Assembly: GCF_018343695.1 (NCBI RefSeq)
Contig: NZ_JAGYPJ010000001.1
Location: 2,529,992 to 2,593,991, forward strand
DNA from: Lederbergia citrisecunda
GTDB lineage: Bacteria > Bacillota > Bacilli > Bacillales > Bacillaceae_C
DNA: 64,000 nt
Direction: 5' to 3'
In this document: in pieces, positions 62,913 to 64,000 of the stretch
Layout: each line of letters opens with the position of its first letter
Position numbering within the stretch: the first letter of the stretch is position 1
The notes under the pieces: generated by a model
The model's database searches: none
What the model was told of the DNA's origin: nothing
The model's input: only the letters and a program-made list of their open reading frames with translations
Position numbers and translations under genes: made by a program

Positions 62913-64000
62913 TTATGCATAAGTCAATTGTCCACCTGTAGCAAGACTCATAATATTTTGCTCATTCATTTCCTCTCCTGCCACTTCCCCTTGGATAACT
63001 CCGTGGTACATAACGAGCGCTCGATCGCATACACGGATGATTTCTGACGCTTCACTGGAAAGGACGACAATTGCAATGTTTTCATCTGCAAGCTGCAAAA
63101 TAATATCATAAATATCTTCTTTTGCGCCTACATCCACGCCTTGGGTTGGGTTGTCTAAAATAAGTATTTTCGGATGCGATGCTAACCATTTCGCTAAAAC
63201 AACTTTTTGCTGGTTTCCACCGGACAAACTCGCAATACTATCCGTAAGCTTGCCCATCTTTAGCCTCAATGCTTTTCTTTGCTCTGCGAACGTCTCCACA
63301 TGCTTTTTCGCATTGATAACACCACGTTTAGAAAATTTAGACCACGTGACAATTGATGCATTCTCTAGTATATTCATATCTTTTATAATCGCATTTTCTT
63401 TCCTGTTACGAGGTAAGTAAGCAATTCCTTCATTGATAGCCTGTGTCGTACTTTTTAATGACACTTCTTTTCCATTTAAAAATATTATTCCAGATGACAC
63501 TTTGTCAGCTCCGAAAATCGCTTGAAAAAGCTCACTGCGGCCATCACCGAGAAGTCCCGTTACTCCAACAATTTCACCAGCGTTTATTGAAAAATGTATA
63601 TCTCTGAAGGTATGATCCGACGTTAACCCTTCTACCCGTAAAATCTCCTTACCTATTTTTTTCTCCCTCAACAACGGCTCCGTCCTTACATCAAATCCCA
63701 CCATGAAACGCGCGAGATCATTTGTCGTTACATCATGAACGTCCCCTTCTGCGACAAGGTTTCCATCACGAAGGACAAGATATCGATTACAAATCTCCAT
63801 CACTTCGTTTAGCTTATGGGATATAAAAATAATCCCGACATTGTGATTTTTCAACGTTCTCATCATCGTAAAAACCCGTTCAATTTCTTGTTCCGTAAGC
63901 GAAGTCGTAGGCTCATCCATAATAATAATCGACGCTTTTGTCATCATCGCCCGGCATATTTCTACGATTTGTTTATAGGAAGCATCCAGGTCGCGAACCA
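62913..64000 (-). CDS. Sugar ABC transporter ATPase (RbsA/MglA type), 5' end beyond the window
   Basis: Partial: the frame is open to the window edge, and the last 18 codons before the internal ATG at 63947 read VRDLDASYKQIVEICRA, i.e. the signature region of the first ATPase half. Walker B of that half is IIIMDEPTTS. The second half has the degenerate Walker A GVTGLLGDGRSE and an intact signature LSGGNQQKVVLAKWL, as usual in this class. It is paired with the RbsC-type permease and is the only sugar ATPase in the window; it cannot serve MalFG-type permeases by family rules. Confidence 0.92.
   Translation of the reverse strand, partial: VRDLDASYKQIVEICRAMMTKASIIIMDEPTTSLTEQEIERVFTMMRTLKNHNVGIIFISHKLNEVMEICNRYLVLRDGNLVAEGDVHDVTTNDLARFMVGFDVRTEPLLREKKIGKEILRVEGLTSDHTFRDIHFSINAGEIVGVTGLLGDGRSELFQAIFGADKVSSGIIFLNGKEVSLKSTTQAINEGIAYLPRNRKENAIIKDMNILENASIVTWSKFSKRGVINAKKHVETFAEQRKALRLKMGKLTDSIASLSGGNQQKVVLAKWLASHPKILILDNPTQGVDVGAKEDIYDIILQLADENIAIVVLSSEASEIIRVCDRALVMYHGVIQGEVAGEEMNEQNIMSLATGGQLTYA

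Noticed and set aside
1-64000. tRNA, rRNA, prophage or IS elements
   Set aside because: No rRNA-like sequence, no CCA-ended cloverleaf, no transposase, integrase or phage structural gene was recognised.

Overview
The window is chromosomal DNA from a low-GC, spore-forming Bacillaceae. Supporting evidence is an H-type small acid-soluble spore protein gene, strong GGAGG ribosome sites with many GTG/TTG starts, a T-box leader, a Bacillus-type AraR repressor, and genes such as pgcA and an LCP-family ligase. No rRNA, tRNA, IS element or CRISPR array was seen. Two thirds of the window is a glycan-harvesting region.

Region 1 (1-13.8 kb, almost all minus strand) is one long gene string. It holds a lipoprotein sugar-binding protein, a giant membrane-anchored binding protein with carbohydrate-binding modules, two permease pairs, an NHL/TPR membrane protein, a Yip1-like membrane protein and a DUF5696 protein. 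I know of no experimental description of this combination, and it is the best candidate for an undescribed uptake machine. Region 2 (14.2-27.9 kb) is an arabinose-type glycoside module: two GH2 enzymes, GH172, two GH43 enzymes, a three-gene ABC importer, an ArsR-type regulator, an aldose epimerase and a divergent araR. Two regulatory codes can be read here. An AraR-type box lies inside the galM promoter, and an ATTACAA-N6-TTGTAAT element precedes three units around the ArsR-type gene.

Region 3 (27.9-36.7 kb) holds a DUF4870 protein, phosphoglucomutase, a small P-loop kinase, an AraC regulator divergent from a PhyH-type dioxygenase, a secreted GxGYxYP protein, and two decayed genes (an AraC regulator and a GH127 arabinofuranosidase tail). 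Region 4 (36.8-44.9 kb) is a second sugar module: two Gfo/Idh/MocA dehydrogenases, a sugar isomerase/epimerase, an ABC importer and a GntR/LacI repressor with a palindromic operator. None of the four sugar permease pairs has its own ATPase, so they probably share an MsmX-type ATPase encoded elsewhere.

Region 5 (45-52 kb) holds a deacetylase, cutC, and a T-box-controlled operon (SAM hydrolase plus an ECF vitamin/amino-acid-type transporter) whose specifier codon appears to be AUG (Met). Region 6 (52-61.7 kb) holds an LCP protein and a set of c-di-GMP-related parts: a class I c-di-GMP (GEMM) riboswitch in front of a 61-residue unknown protein, a 1330-residue repeat-rich surface protein, and two copies of a decayed GGDEF tail followed by a PilZ gene. 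A nucleoside hydrolase and sspH follow. Region 7 (61.8-64 kb) is the permease and the truncated ATPase of a ribose/galactose-class ABC importer running off the end.

Several non-coding repeat families punctuate the window: a 125-bp inverted-end element (two copies), a 42-bp perfect palindrome (two copies inside one glycosidase operon), a ~220-bp interspersed repeat with a fragment elsewhere, and two related 21-bp tandem arrays.
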